A stretch of 64,000 nucleotides of DNA from Cliona cf. orientalis (lineage: Eukaryota > Porifera > Demospongiae > Clionaida > Clionaidae), in NCBI GenBank assembly GCA_963930775.1, contig OZ005689.1, forward strand, positions 24,240,058 to 24,304,057. The letters run 5' to 3'. Under the pieces are notes generated by a model, which worked only from the letters and a program-made list of their open reading frames with translations, ran no database searches and was not told the DNA's origin. Made by a program: the position numbers and the translations under genes. Positions 11,451-21,995 of this stretch are shown here, in pieces (the stretch's first letter is position 1; every line of letters starts with the position of its first letter).

Positions 11451-11459
11451 CCTTTTATA
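11451..11459 (-). promoter_or_regulatory. TATA box in the right terminus
   Basis: TATAAAAGG on the minus strand lies directly inside the inverted repeat (GGAG|TATAAAAGGGGCG). It is correctly placed and oriented for the transposase gene. Confidence 0.6.
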
Positions 11460-11473
11460 CTCCGCCTTCTCGT

Positions 11474-11560
11474 TTAAGAGGCCCCTGTGGGTATAAGATG
11501 CTAAGGCTTGGTCAGAGTGTCTGTTGAGGAATGGTATGAGCGCTTCCAACAATAGGAGAC
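11474..11560 (-). pseudogene. DIRS-like pol remnant, upstream segment beyond the insertion
   Basis: FLNRHSDQALASYTHRGLL is the DIRS segment that precedes the RT. It joins logically to FGIEYSHNRAHLCP on the other side of the inserted transposon at about 7571. The pair proves that the TTAA element was inserted into a pre-existing DIRS copy. The sequence decays beyond about 11600. Confidence 0.65.
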
Positions 11561-11859
11561 TGGTACATTAGCCAGGAGTGATAGGGAGAGGGGTTGGAGG
11601 TTATTGACAGCTTAAGAAAGGTGGAAGTATATTGATAGCAGCCATGGATTATGTTCGCAGGCAGATGGAACTGACACGTTCACAGGTAGACCTCGTGGAG
11701 TGTATGATTGGGTGTGGGGGGTGGGGGGGGGGGAGAGGGGGCCGCATATAATTAGAGTAGCATGAATTGCAGGGGCAAGAGCAGCATTGCTTAATGGGTA
11801 CAATAGGCAAACAGATGTTGAGCTGTATTATACTAAGAAGCAGTTCCCCCCTCCAACAG

Positions 11860-12185
11860 TAGGTATGGCAGGATCAAAGAGTACACAAACAAGATTTGTA
11901 AGGGGTAATCGAGTCTACTATACATCCCTACGCTTGCTTTTCGAGGGGTGCAAAAATAATCAGTAATAATGCATGCGATTGAATCAAAATGACCATCCCA
12001 CCATCGTGACAACTAGGGAACAATCTGAATGTCTCCCACATATCTCACTCGACAAATAGCTACATCGACATTAATAGGTGCGTAATTAAGTAAAGCAAGC
12101 GTAGGGATGTATAGTAGATGCAATTATCCCTTACAAATCTTGTTTGTGTACTTTTTGATCCTGCCATCCCAACTTCATCCTTCAA
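11860..12185. mobile_element. Short copy of a long-inverted-repeat element
   Basis: About 90-bp inverted arms: GTACACAAACAAGATTTGTA ... ACATCCCTACGCTTGCTTTT on the left, and the mirror image on the right from about 12095 to 12185. The arms match those of the element at 59239-60454, but only about 130 bp of other DNA separates them here. No coding capacity. Confidence 0.7.
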
Positions 12186-12226
12186 TTACAGCAATTGTTT
12201 TCATACTTGTATAATAGTTATCTGAT

Positions 12227-12495
12227 CAGTGGAGTAGGAACCAGGGGGGCCACTGCCCCCCCCCCCCCCCCCCCCCCCCAATAATCAGGCTTGATACAAA
12301 ACCCTTGTGTATGTGTATGTATGTTTCCTTCCGATTTTCATCATAATATCAGACTTTCTTCGTAAAAGTCTGGTTTAAAGTACTAAAATGACCTCTACAA
12401 AAGAATAATTGTGATCACAGCAATTAGTAATCAAAGCCACACTCGCAACTTGTATCAGTGGCCCCTGCAACATGCAATTGCTTCCTACTCCACTA
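12227..12495. mobile_element. CAG-tipped MITE with 5-bp duplication (hAT5-like)
   Basis: Left end CAGTGGAGTAGGAAC; right end is the inverted TAGTGGAGTAGGAAG. Flanked by CTGAT at 12222-12226 and 12496-12500. Contains a 27-base poly-C run near 12253. Confidence 0.7.
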
Positions 12496-12500
12496 CTGAT

Positions 12501-12805
12501 AGTAATTGGGGTGCATGAGATGCATGGTCGAATACACCCCAATTACTGTGTAGCTCACCTCGGTTCATCATTGGCCTACTTTATGATGACCCAACCCCTT
12601 CCCATAGCCAGCCAATTGCGTATATAAACTTTGGTTGCTATGCAACTACCAACAAACATCTGTATCATACAGTGTACTGACATGCTCAGTGCTGATACTG
12701 ACTCGGACATAGTTATGATCAAGTACTGTTATGTATGGTTTTATCCTAACATACCTCCTACTCCTACTCATGAAACATTAACATTAATCATTAATCATCG
12801 CCGAC
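12501..12805. other. No recognisable feature
   Basis: Unique-looking AT-rich sequence; nothing supported. Confidence 0.45.
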
Positions 12806-13310
12806 GTTGTTGTCGCTGATATCGTCGCTGACACCATCGCCGACGCCATCGCCGATACCTTCGCGGACATCGTTGCCAACGTACGTTGTCGCCGACACCA
12901 TCGCCGACATCGTTGCTGGTCGACGCATGTTACCTGTCACCATGTACGTAGATAATATATTATTATTATCATTATTATTATCACGATATCTGTACTAACT
13001 TTATTCGGGATGCCAGAATGTATCCGGAACTCAATGCAAAAATGGGCAGACACCATCGCCGACATCGCTGATACCTTTGTGGACATCGTTGCCGATGCAC
13101 GTTGTCGCCGACACCATCGCCGACATCATCGCCGACGTTGTCGTCGACACCATTGCCGCGCCGACATCATCGCCGACGCCATCGCCGACACCATCGCCGA
13201 CATCATCGCCGACGTTGTCGTCGACACCATTGCCGCGCCGACATCATCGCCGACGCCATCGCCGACACCATCGCGGACATCGTTGCCGGTCGACGCACGT
13301 TACCTATCAC
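12806..13310. repeat. GC-rich minisatellite, 9-bp base unit, 77-bp higher-order unit
   Basis: Two blocks (about 12806-12925 and 13048-13295) of ATCGCCGAC-type 9-mers. In the second block a 77-bp unit starting GCCGACGTTGTCGTCGACAC (13131 and 13208) is repeated. Because 77 is not a multiple of 3, each copy changes frame, giving Ile-Ala-Asp and Pro-Thr-Pro-Ser repeats in different frames. No evidence that it is translated. The blocks are separated by about 120 bp of AT-rich DNA that also occurs at about 17555-17620. Confidence 0.85.
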
Positions 13311-13326
13311 CATATACATAGATAAT

Positions 13327-13581
13327 TGTTGCAGAGCTCAACTTTAATAATAATAGTTGTACTAACAATAGATCAAAACAACTGACCACAGTAAACAAAA
13401 TGCAGCAGGTATATATAGTACAATAATACAATGGGTATAACAATGTTCTAGAATGTTCTGTGCATAACAGCTGAGATTAATTATTAGCACAAAGACCTAC
13501 TAATTAAACCATTACACTTGTTCTAGAAGTTAGTCTCTGTTTACACACAACAAGTGCATACGCACATGTACATATCCAACA
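13327..13581 (-). repeat. 3' LTR of the copia-like element
   Basis: On the minus strand it runs TGTTGGATATG...CTCTGCAACA, with the canonical TG...CA ends and a 5-bp TGTTG/CAACA inverted repeat. It follows a purine-rich stretch (AAGTGAGGAG) just downstream of the pol stop. A TATATATACC segment inside may be the LTR promoter. No matching 5' LTR is present in the window. Confidence 0.75.
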
Positions 13582-13585
13582 CTCC

Positions 13586-15840
13586 TCACTTGTTTTGGAT
13601 AAAATGATTTGGGATAGTAGTCACACCAGCCATCTTCCTTAGTTTCTCAAAGTTAGTATTTAGTCCCTTTGTTAGTATGTCGGCCACCATATCCTCCGTA
13701 CGGCAATATTTAAGCTCGATGGTCCCCTCAGCAACTCTCTCGCAAACGAAGTGCTGTCGGATGTCAATGTATTTAGCCCGACCGTGGTAATGAGGACTCT
13801 TTGCTAGTGAAATAGCCGCCTGATTATCCTCATAGATTATGGTTGCCTCAGTTTGCCCTGTTTCCTTGTCTAACTCCACTATGAGTCACTTTAACCAGAT
13901 TGCCTCCTGCACGGCACTTGATAGTGCAACATACTCAGCCTCAGCACTAGAGAGAGCGACTGAAGTCTGTTTCCTGCTTCGCCAACTAATCCCAGCACCA
14001 CTCAACATGAATATGTAACCAGAAGTCGATCGCCTATCACCCACATCACCAGCCCAATCAGAATCTGAATAGCCGAAGCAATCGTGACCGTCACCCCTAA
14101 CATACAAAAGACCAAGATCAGATGTGCCCTTAAGGTACCTCAAAATTCGTTTGATAGCCATCCAGTGACGCTCTGTAGGATCTGAGCAGAATTTAGCCAC
14201 ATTACATACTGCAAAAATTATGCCTGGCCTTGTTCCAGTAGCTAAATACATTAGGCTACCAACTGCTGATTGGTATATACCTTGACCGATCCTCTCCTCC
14301 CCATCTCTGGCCTTTACCAGCTTCTTGATTGCATTACAGGGTGTGGCCACAGACTTCGCATCCTCCATTCCAGACTTCTCCAACAGTTTGTTGGTATAGG
14401 CAGGTTGGCCTATCCACACCTCTCCTGTATTATCTTCCTGGACAATTCGTATCCTGAGGAAATGGTGCAACTTCCCAAGATCCTTTACGTCGAACCTGTC
14501 ACCCAGTGCTCGCTTGAACTCTTTCACCTGTTTCTCACTCTTCCCAGCAATGACGATGTCATCCACATATACTCCTATGATCATTTCACCACCAGAACCT
14601 ACATAAATGTAAGGGTCACCCGTTGATTGGACAAAACCAAGACACTTTAAGTACTCATCCGAGATTGTCTCAGCCCATAGAGACTACGCTTGAGTCTGCC
14701 GACAAGATGTTCTTGTCCGTCCCCTACAAAACCTTCCGGCTGCCTCATAAATATTTCCTCTTCCAAAACTCCATTTAAAAACGCTGTTGTCACGTCCACC
14801 TGATAGAGTTGCAAGCCCCTCTGCACCCCCATAGCAACCAGCATTCTCAGTGACTCCATTCGAACCACAGGACACAAAGTCTCATCGTAGTCCGCTCCCT
14901 TCACCCGTGTGAAACCTTGAGCAACCAGACGTGCCTTGTAACGCTCCACCTTTCCGTCTTCATTAGTTTTCACCTTAAAGACCCATTTGCTTCCAACTAT
15001 TTTACGATCCTTTGGTGGTTCAACTACTTCCCACACATTATCCTGCAGTGAGTGCATCTGCTTTGCCATAGCTTTTTCTCACTCGGCCTTCTGTGGACTG
15101 TCAAGTGCTTCCTTCACGGTAATTGGCTCCTCTAGTCCATCCTGGGCAAGAGATACTCGCTCCATGTAGTAATCTGGCCTTTGTCTGACTCTACCTGACC
15201 TTCGTACTGCTACCTCCTCCACATTTGGATCTGTGTCTGTATCCTCACTGGTTCCTGTGCTCTCATCGGCATTGCTTCCTGTGCTCACATCAGCATTGCT
15301 TTCTGTGCTTTCTTGTGGCTCCTCAGTAGATGACGACACCTCCAACTCCACATACTGAGTCGATTTCACAGAACTAGACTCCTTCTCAAGCCCAAACTCC
15401 ATCTCGTTGAACTTGACGTCTCAACTGTAGATCACTTTTCCACCTTGACTAGGATCATACAGACAATAACCCTTGACCTCTGTACCATACCATACCCTTC
15501 TACAGACAGCTGCCTAAGACTCTGAGCTCCCAAGTGCCCATACCGACGATGCCACAGATCTTCCTTTGTTAGAGCTGTGTATGCATGATTACAACCCTCA
15601 CACTCTAACATAAAGGCTACCAAACCTCGAGGCACACACTATCACCTTGTCAGTATTGAAAATTTGACAACCAGACTTACTAAACCTGGTCACCTTCCCC
15701 ACCCCAGAAGCTTTTGACACACTCAACAGGCTATACGAAAGACCAGGAACAAATAGTACCCAGTTGTTTAGCCAGCGGTCCAAAACACGTACAAACATTG
15801 CAGATCCAGGAAGTGCATCCGGTGGCACATTCCAGTGCAT
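13586..15840 (-). pseudogene. Ty1/copia retrotransposon pol, integrase core deleted, 5' truncated
   Basis: Minus-strand order: a post-protease segment (WVLFVPGLSYSLLSVSKASG, 15600-15840); the GAG-pre-integrase zinc region (LWHRRYGHLGAQSLRQLSVE, about 15480-15570); then, after only about 30 bp, the pre-RT linker (VAVRRSGRVRQRPDYYMERV). RT follows with WEVVEPPKDRKIVGSKWVFK, VDVTTAFLNGVLEEEIFMRQ and YVDDIVIAGKSE. RNase H has SDSDWAGDVGDRRSTSGYIF, SSAEAEYVALSSAVQEAIWL and EDNQAAISLAKSPHYHGRAK. The integrase DDE core is absent. In-frame TGA codons fall at about 13880 and 15078, and a frameshift with small loss follows SLYGLRQ. The copy cannot transpose by itself. Confidence 0.92.
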
Positions 15841-16495
15841 GCAATTTTTGCCGTTTTTTATCTATTTTTCTTACCCGTTCTATCTAGGCCATCTTTCACT
15901 TCTAGGACTCCTAACAAAGACCAGAAGACAGAGCAACTCCTCTACTGTCAGCATGTTTAAGTCCTATAACCCGGAGACATTCATGAGCTCCGCAGCGATA
16001 GCTTTTGTGCATGCTGTTTGCAAGCGCTCACAAAAGTGCCTCGCGCAAAAAGTGGTACATTTTGGTTCCCTTGGATAGATTCCCATGATTCAAGTACCAT
16101 TCAATAGCTCTTGTGTTGCTCTACAATATGAGACTGGAACGAAGTTTTTCCATCGAGCGGTTCCAGAGTTATACGGCATCAAAAATCAGAAAATTTCAGT
16201 ACAACCGCGTGGCATTTTCCGTATCTTCTCATTGTTTTATCGAGTGTGACCTTCAGACCATCCAAGAATGAGCTATAGGCTTAGTAGTGCTCATTATGAA
16301 GCTCCAAGTTTCTAGGGAGGAATAATATTATTAATAATAATTATTATGATGATGACGAATAGGATGACAAAGAAGGCTGCTTTAGGTGGCTCAAGTAGTG
16401 ATGAGACTTTTCCGCTTAGGGAGAAAACCAAGTTCTGTTTTACTGTTGGCAGCAGCTAGCTACCCGGCATAATTTATGATCTGTACCACGTTTTG
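15841..16495. other. No recognisable gene
   Basis: Left flank of the truncated copia copy; contains an AT-rich TAA/ATT microsatellite near 16320-16360. Nothing else supported. Confidence 0.45.
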
Positions 16496-16499
16496 AGTA

Positions 16500-16975
16500 C
16501 GTTTTAATACCCGCGCTGCTCGAGCCTTGTTCCTTCATATCTATGACCGATCCAGCGTAGCACTAGCGCTGCAAGCGCTAGTGAGTAGCTCGCCTATACC
16601 TATAGCTAGCGCCTTACCGCTCCTCGAGCCTTGAACCTTTATATCCATGATCGGCCCAGCGCGCCGTTGCATGCGCTAGTGATGTACGAGCTATGACTTC
16701 ACCATGGCAACATATTCCGAGCATGCACATTATATCACAAAATGGCGTATTAGACACACCCATTCGATAATGTGCCATACACACCCACTATTACGTAACT
16801 GTCGAGATAACACCAAACTAGCGTGCCACTGCACTGTGCACTACAATGGATTTATACTCAAAGTAAGATGAGCGGTGGAGGCATGCATGAGATATTTGGG
16901 TATTTGTAATGTATTACATATATGGCATATCCAGGCCATCCCTACTTATAGAGTCTACCGATTCTATGATTATTA
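16500..16975 (+). repeat. Dispersed repeat, inverted copy of 58331-58990
   Basis: Shared blocks with the far copy on the opposite strand include GACTTCACCATGGCAACA, ATTTATACTCAAA.TAAGATGAGC and GGCCATCCCTACTTATAGAG. At the left end two about 65-bp units (CTCGAGCCTTG...GCGCTAGTGA) are repeated in tandem. No coding potential; the element type is unknown. Confidence 0.65.
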
Positions 16976-16990
16976 TTATTATCATAATAT

Positions 16991-17533
16991 GTGACCGGAT
17001 TTGGGAAAACCCTCCGTATGGGATTTTTTCAGAAAATTGAGTTTGATGCATGGTTGATAAGCTCTAGCATAGAGCTAACCCGCGTTCAAGTCTTAGGCCG
17101 ATCGCGCGCTTCGTTGTGGAGATACAGCGCTTTGTTTGTGATCGCGCCACACCCCCAATAATCGAGAAATTACGGTCTAAAGGCGTTGCTATGCACGCGT
17201 ATGGCGTTTCCGCATACTACGCGTGACCCGGAAATCAATTAAATGGACCTGGGCGGAGCCATTCGAAATGAACGTAAAGATCGAGCTTTACCGCCCATAG
17301 CAACGGGCTCCGTGTACGGTGGCTGTGCCGACTAGGTGGGTCAAAATGAAGGCTTATTTCGCCTTCGTATAGCACGACTAGCCTCCATAGAAGACAGCAA
17401 CAGTTAGAAGGGTTGTTCGACATGTATATGACAAAATCTGGACTATGACAAATTTGGACCTGAGCTACTAAAAACGCACTATGTGCGAATCGTGCGCGGA
17501 TCCCATACGGAGGGTTTTCCCAAATCTGGTCAC
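16991..17533 (+). mobile_element. GTGACC-type MITE (copy A)
   Basis: GTGACCGGATTTGGGAAAAC at 16991 and the inverted terminus ending at 17533. Flanked by ATAT on both sides (16987-16990, 17534-17537). It is 543 bp, about 120 bp shorter than copies B and C because an internal segment around the CAAGAGTTGAATTTC...GAATTC block is missing. Confidence 0.92.
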
Positions 17534-18463
17534 ATATATTATCACATACTATTATTATCTGTACTAACGTTATTCGGGATGCCAGAATGTATCCGGAACT
17601 CAATGCAAAAATGGGCGTGGCCACTAAATTTCGCACGTGCTAGCTCATTTATCCCGCATCCATTATGAGTGCACGTTAAATGTGAATAGACCTACAACTA
17701 GAAGATTTACAGCCAAGTGCACCCGTGAACTCGAGTATGTTGCAGTGCCACATATTTTCTGGAAAAGAGTTAGTTTCTCTATTCATTTATCATCATCGGA
17801 CCATTGGTCCCCTCCAGCTTTAACTATAATTATTGATCCGTGCACTATGATAAGTCAGTGAGACAAATATCAGAACCTGAACTGGAGACTTGGTTGCCCA
17901 CTAAATTCCAGTTTCTGGAGGACATTCGTTGTGGCAAGGTATGAATACGTTACAATGTACTTGACAGTCCAACATGACTTCAATACAGTCCAACAACTTC
18001 AACCAAGTAGACACCCTCTTTGCTATCCATATAGTGCTTTGCCGCAAGTGTCTCTGCCCATATAAACTCACCGTTATAGCAGACATTGGTGAAAAATTTA
18101 TGGAGTCCGACTCACTTAGCTTGTAGAACAAGTAGCAAGAACTAAGAGCTGCACATAGCACTACAAGTGTACTAGAACTGTGTAGCTTCTATACTGCTTC
18201 ACTTGTGAGGTCATAGGTTGCATTACATCATCAGTTAGATTGGTAAGCCACACCAATCCGGCCACTTTACTGATTCCCAAGGGTGTCTGGTATAGAGTGG
18301 ATCAACTGTATGTTTCATCTCAAGTCCGGAGAATTAAGGATTCGATGTTGAAATGTAGTAGCTCCCTACTACCTTTTTGTTTCTCAGTTAAATGATATGA
18401 ACTGTCAGTCGTATTTGTTGTCACAATTTTTGTTGATTGTATAATAATAATGTACTTTATATA
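17534..18463. other. Non-coding; contains a short duplicated segment
   Basis: A block around 17555-17620 (ATTCGGGATGCCAGAATGTA, then TCCGGAACTCAATGCAAAAA) is also present at about 13000-13045 next to the minisatellite. The rest holds nothing supported. Confidence 0.5.
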
Positions 18464-18972
18464 GGTGTCAACCGTCCCGATTTAGGCGGGACAGTACTGA
18501 ATTCTACTGCTGTGTCCCGCTGTCCCGCTTTGTTAGCCTTAAATCCCGACTTTACAAAGCTGCTGTTTAATACACTGTGCATATCCACTTACCTGTGCTC
18601 TTTGCCATGCCCATCCTTACCAGGTGTGCAGCATTTAGAACTGTGACATCACGTTTGTACATACGGTGTGTGTACACATGAGATCAATTCTAATTCTTAC
18701 AAGAGCAATTTTGCATGATATCAACTATCAGGACATTGACTCATAGGATCAACTCTGTAAGAATTCAACTCGAACTCCTCAAATCAACGAGGTATTGATC
18801 AATTGATGCAGACACCGATATGTCACTTACTTATCCTATCAGTAATGATGGCTGATTCTGGACTAAGTTTTGATCATCCTGGACCTTCTAACGGTGTTGT
18901 CCCTATTTTTAATACAAAATCCCACTTTTTTAAGCAAACTGTCCCACTTTCTCATATTATGAGGTTGACACC
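18464..18972. mobile_element. MITE with TA target duplication (GGTGTCAACC ends)
   Basis: Ends GGTGTCAACC and GGTTGACACC at 18464 and 18972, flanked by TA (18462-18463, 18973-18974). Subterminal regions share GTCCCGC/GTGGGAC-like words in inverted sense. A TA duplication is expected of Tc1/mariner-type elements. No protein encoded. Confidence 0.65.
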
Positions 18973-20392
18973 TATGACTTTAGATCTACTCATGGAGGCA
19001 TCAATGGCGTATTGAGGGGCCCCCTTGCAAGAGACGTAAGATTATATTATATTTGATCATTATTCTTGTGACAGCAACCAATCCGGGGGTGTGGTACTGC
19101 TGCACAAGTGATAATCGAATCGATATATCTACTCATAATCTTCTAAGCCATAGAGACTTGGACGAAAATTACCCACCATACGGTATCAACTCCACTGTGT
19201 TTGCTGTACTTGGGTATTTTATATACATGCATGTATATATTTGTTAAGCATACTGAATAGATTAAAATAGCTAATGTTTATTAAATGAGCTCCATGCAAG
19301 TTGGAAGATGAAGAAGTATCATCAGGACAGTAGCTGAATAGCTACGTAATAGTGTGGTGAACTCCAGTTAACCCTTGTAGTTTAAGTATACAGTGTTAAC
19401 AGCAAGAAATCTGTTGTCCAGATTGTTGATGTTAATAGCATCTCAATATGCAGTAATGATATTGATACTGTGTAAAGTGCATTCATATGATACACACACT
19501 TGCACATCTCATACTAGAGAAACTAAAGTACCCTCAAATGGATCTATATAGAATTCAACAGCGCGAACATGTTAGCAATGTACTTGTTGCCTAGCATGCA
19601 AACAAATCACATGAAGTGTGATTGATCATTTTTTTCACACATGCAGTATCATAGTTGCCAATTGTATCAATTTTTAGTCATTTAATTATGTCATGGAGGT
19701 AATGGTACCTGAAGTTTTCATTCGACTCACCGTGGAGTTTTATCAGCTCTCCTATGATGAAGTACTGTAGCTATAATCATGTTAATCCTATTTTATCTAT
19801 TGATGATAATATTAGGCTGAGATAAAAATACGGTCGGCACCAAAAGAATTCATTGAACTTGGTAAGGCTAATTGTTAAAAAGTTTAGTTTAGGAGTTTCT
19901 AGCAATATGAGCTTTAACTATAGAAAGTGACAGTGAAGATGACGTTGACAAAAGTGACCAACATGCACAGCATGGTGAGTTACCATCACCTTAATTGAAT
20001 TTCAATATCATGATAATTATCGTATTGCGTGCAATATTATCTTGTGTTTCATAGCGCATAATAATAAATACGCCCTAGGTGTGTGTTGTAATGGTCGTCT
20101 CGTTATCAGTGGTGAGCATAAATTGGGATAATAAACTCAGACCCGGGCCACGTGATATGCAGGGAAACTGAAGACTGAAATGTCCAATCCAGAAGAAGAA
20201 ATATTGAGCCTCTCTGAGACAATGACCTCCAACTTACAAGAGTTGCTCGGAGCAGGGGGTTCAAGTTCTCAGCCAAAACGATCTGGTTTTCAGGCGAAAG
20301 GTTGGTCTGAATCATTAGCCTGGTAGCACTCGGGGCAGACTCAGTGGCCCATTAATGACTCGCTATGGGTGTTAATTTGTATACGATAATAT
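18973..20392. other. No clear gene; scattered exon-like fragments
   Basis: A possible acidic exon between TAG and GTGAGT at about 19920-19975 reads ESDSEDDVDKSDQHAQH. A 48-codon frame at about 20180-20326 starts MSNPEEEILSLSETMTS. Neither can be linked to a gene. The remainder is AT-rich and unassigned. Confidence 0.35.
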
Positions 20393-21053
20393 GTGACTGA
20401 ATTTGGGAAAACCCTCCGTATGGGATTTTTTCAGAAAATTGAGTTTGATGCATGGTTGATAAGCTCTACCATAGAGCTAACCCGCGTTCAAGTCTTAGGC
20501 CGATCGCGCGCTTTGTTGTTGAGATACAGCGCTTTGTTTGCAAGCGCGCCACACCCCCAATAATCGTGAAATTATGGTCTAAAGGCGTTGCTATGCACGT
20601 GAATGGTGTTTCCGCATACTACGCGTGACCCGGAAATCAATTAAATGGACCTGGGCGGAGCCGTTCGAAATGAACGTAAAGATTGAGCAAGAGTTGAATT
20701 TCGTTGTTGACGACAGCCGATTGTTCTTAGATGCCCAAGAAGCTAAAAAGGTGAGCGAACGTACAGTAGTTCGATGAATCTAGCTGTATCTAGGTAGAGA
20801 ATTCTAATTACCGCCCATAGCAACGGGCTCCGTGTATGGTGGCTGTGCCGACTAGGTGGTTCAAAATGAAGGCTTATTTCGCCTTTGTATAGCACGACTA
20901 GCCTCCGTAGAAGACAGCAACAGTTAGAAAGGTTGTTCAACATGTATATGACAGAATCTGGACTTTGACAAATTTCGACCTGAGCTACTAAAAACGTGCA
21001 TTGCGCGAATCACGCGCGGATCCCATACGGAGGGTTTTCCCAAATCCGGTCAC
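20393..21053 (+). mobile_element. GTGACC-type MITE (copy B)
   Basis: GTGACTGAATTTGGGAAAAC at 20393 and the inverted terminus ending CCGGTCAC at 21053. Flanked by ATAT (20389-20392, 21054-21057). 661 bp, full length and co-linear with copy C. Confidence 0.92.
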
Positions 21054-21119
21054 ATATACTATTAAGCCATGCAAGTGCATGTTAACCCTATAAAAAATAC
21101 CTTGCAAGATCTTGTATGG

Positions 21120-21735
21120 ATTATGCCAGACTAGTCAAGAGGAGGCAAGATGTCTTGGCAAGATTTTGCCTACAAGGATCTTGCCAAGAATCTTACCTTA
21201 TCTTTCCATGATCTTACATGTCTAATTGGTGGTCTCTGTCAAGAATTAATAAGTAAGATTCTTGCCAAGATGCATGCCATATCATACATAAATCTTGCAA
21301 GTCAAATGGGGAGCCTTTGTCAAGATTTGACAAGTTACACTTAGTAAGATTCCTGCCAAGATGCATGCCATATCTTGCATAAATCTTTCAAGTCAAATGG
21401 GGAGCCTTTTTCAAGATTTGACAAGGTACACTTAGTAAGATTCCTGCCAAGATGCATGCCATATCTTGCATAAATCTTTCAAGTCAAATGGGGAGCCTTT
21501 TTCAAGATTTGACAAGGTACACTTAGTAAGATTCCTGCCAAGATGCATGCCATATCTTACATAAATCTTGCAAGTCAAATGGGGAGCCTTTGTCAAGGTT
21601 TGACAAGGGTCACTTAGTAAGATTCCTGCCAAGATGCATGCCATATCTTACATAAATCTTCCAAGTCAAACGGGGAGCCTTTGTCAAGATTTGACAAGGG
21701 ACAACTACTAAGATTCTTGCTGAGAACAATGCCAC
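21120..21735. repeat. 91-bp tandem repeat, left subterminal region of the EnSpm-like element
   Basis: The block AAGTCAAATGGGGAGCC recurs at 21299, 21390, 21481, 21572 and 21663, an exact 91-bp period, with one or two decayed units to the left. The units are rich in CTTGCCAAG, CTTGCAAG and CAAGAT words in both orientations. EnSpm/CACTA elements typically carry such subterminal transposase-binding repeats, and similar words occur at the other flank (27470-27870). Confidence 0.75.
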
Positions 21736-21995
21736 ATCTGACAAGTCTTCATATGCGCAGTATATTTCATTGAATTGCTACATAGATATGCGCAATTGCT
21801 ACATAGATATGCGCGCGCACATGATGCCCACTAGGCATACTTTGTAGTCTTGTCATTAATAAAATTTATATAATATTATTAAATTTTTGTACATAATGAA
21901 CTTAACAAGCACACCAACTTGATTAAAAAGAGGTGATGTTCGAACTAGTAACATGGGGATGACAGACATTCAAATATTTGGTGACAATAATGATA

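Larger units (their letters stand above)
7576..11473. mobile_element. TTAA-flanked DNA transposon, Kolobok-like, with two convergent genes
   Basis: The 15-bp terminal inverted repeats ACGAGAAGGCGGAGT (7576 and 11473) are perfect. TTAA flanks both sides (7572-7575 and 11474-11477), the target rule of piggyBac, Kolobok and Sola3 elements. The encoded minus-strand transposase has HGTKNVAK-like and WVESFNHQLL segments, which I associate with Kolobok-type transposases. A second, plus-strand gene ends tail to tail with it near 8640. Both termini have a TATAAAAGG box about 20-33 bp inside, followed by a conserved CCTGGCGCA. It sits in a DIRS-like remnant whose reading frame resumes across the insertion, so it is the younger element. 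Confidence 0.8.

Noticed and set aside
13010-13347. Repetitive Arg/His- or Pro/Ser-rich frames
   Set aside because: Minisatellite translated in several frames; the 77-bp unit shifts frame between copies.
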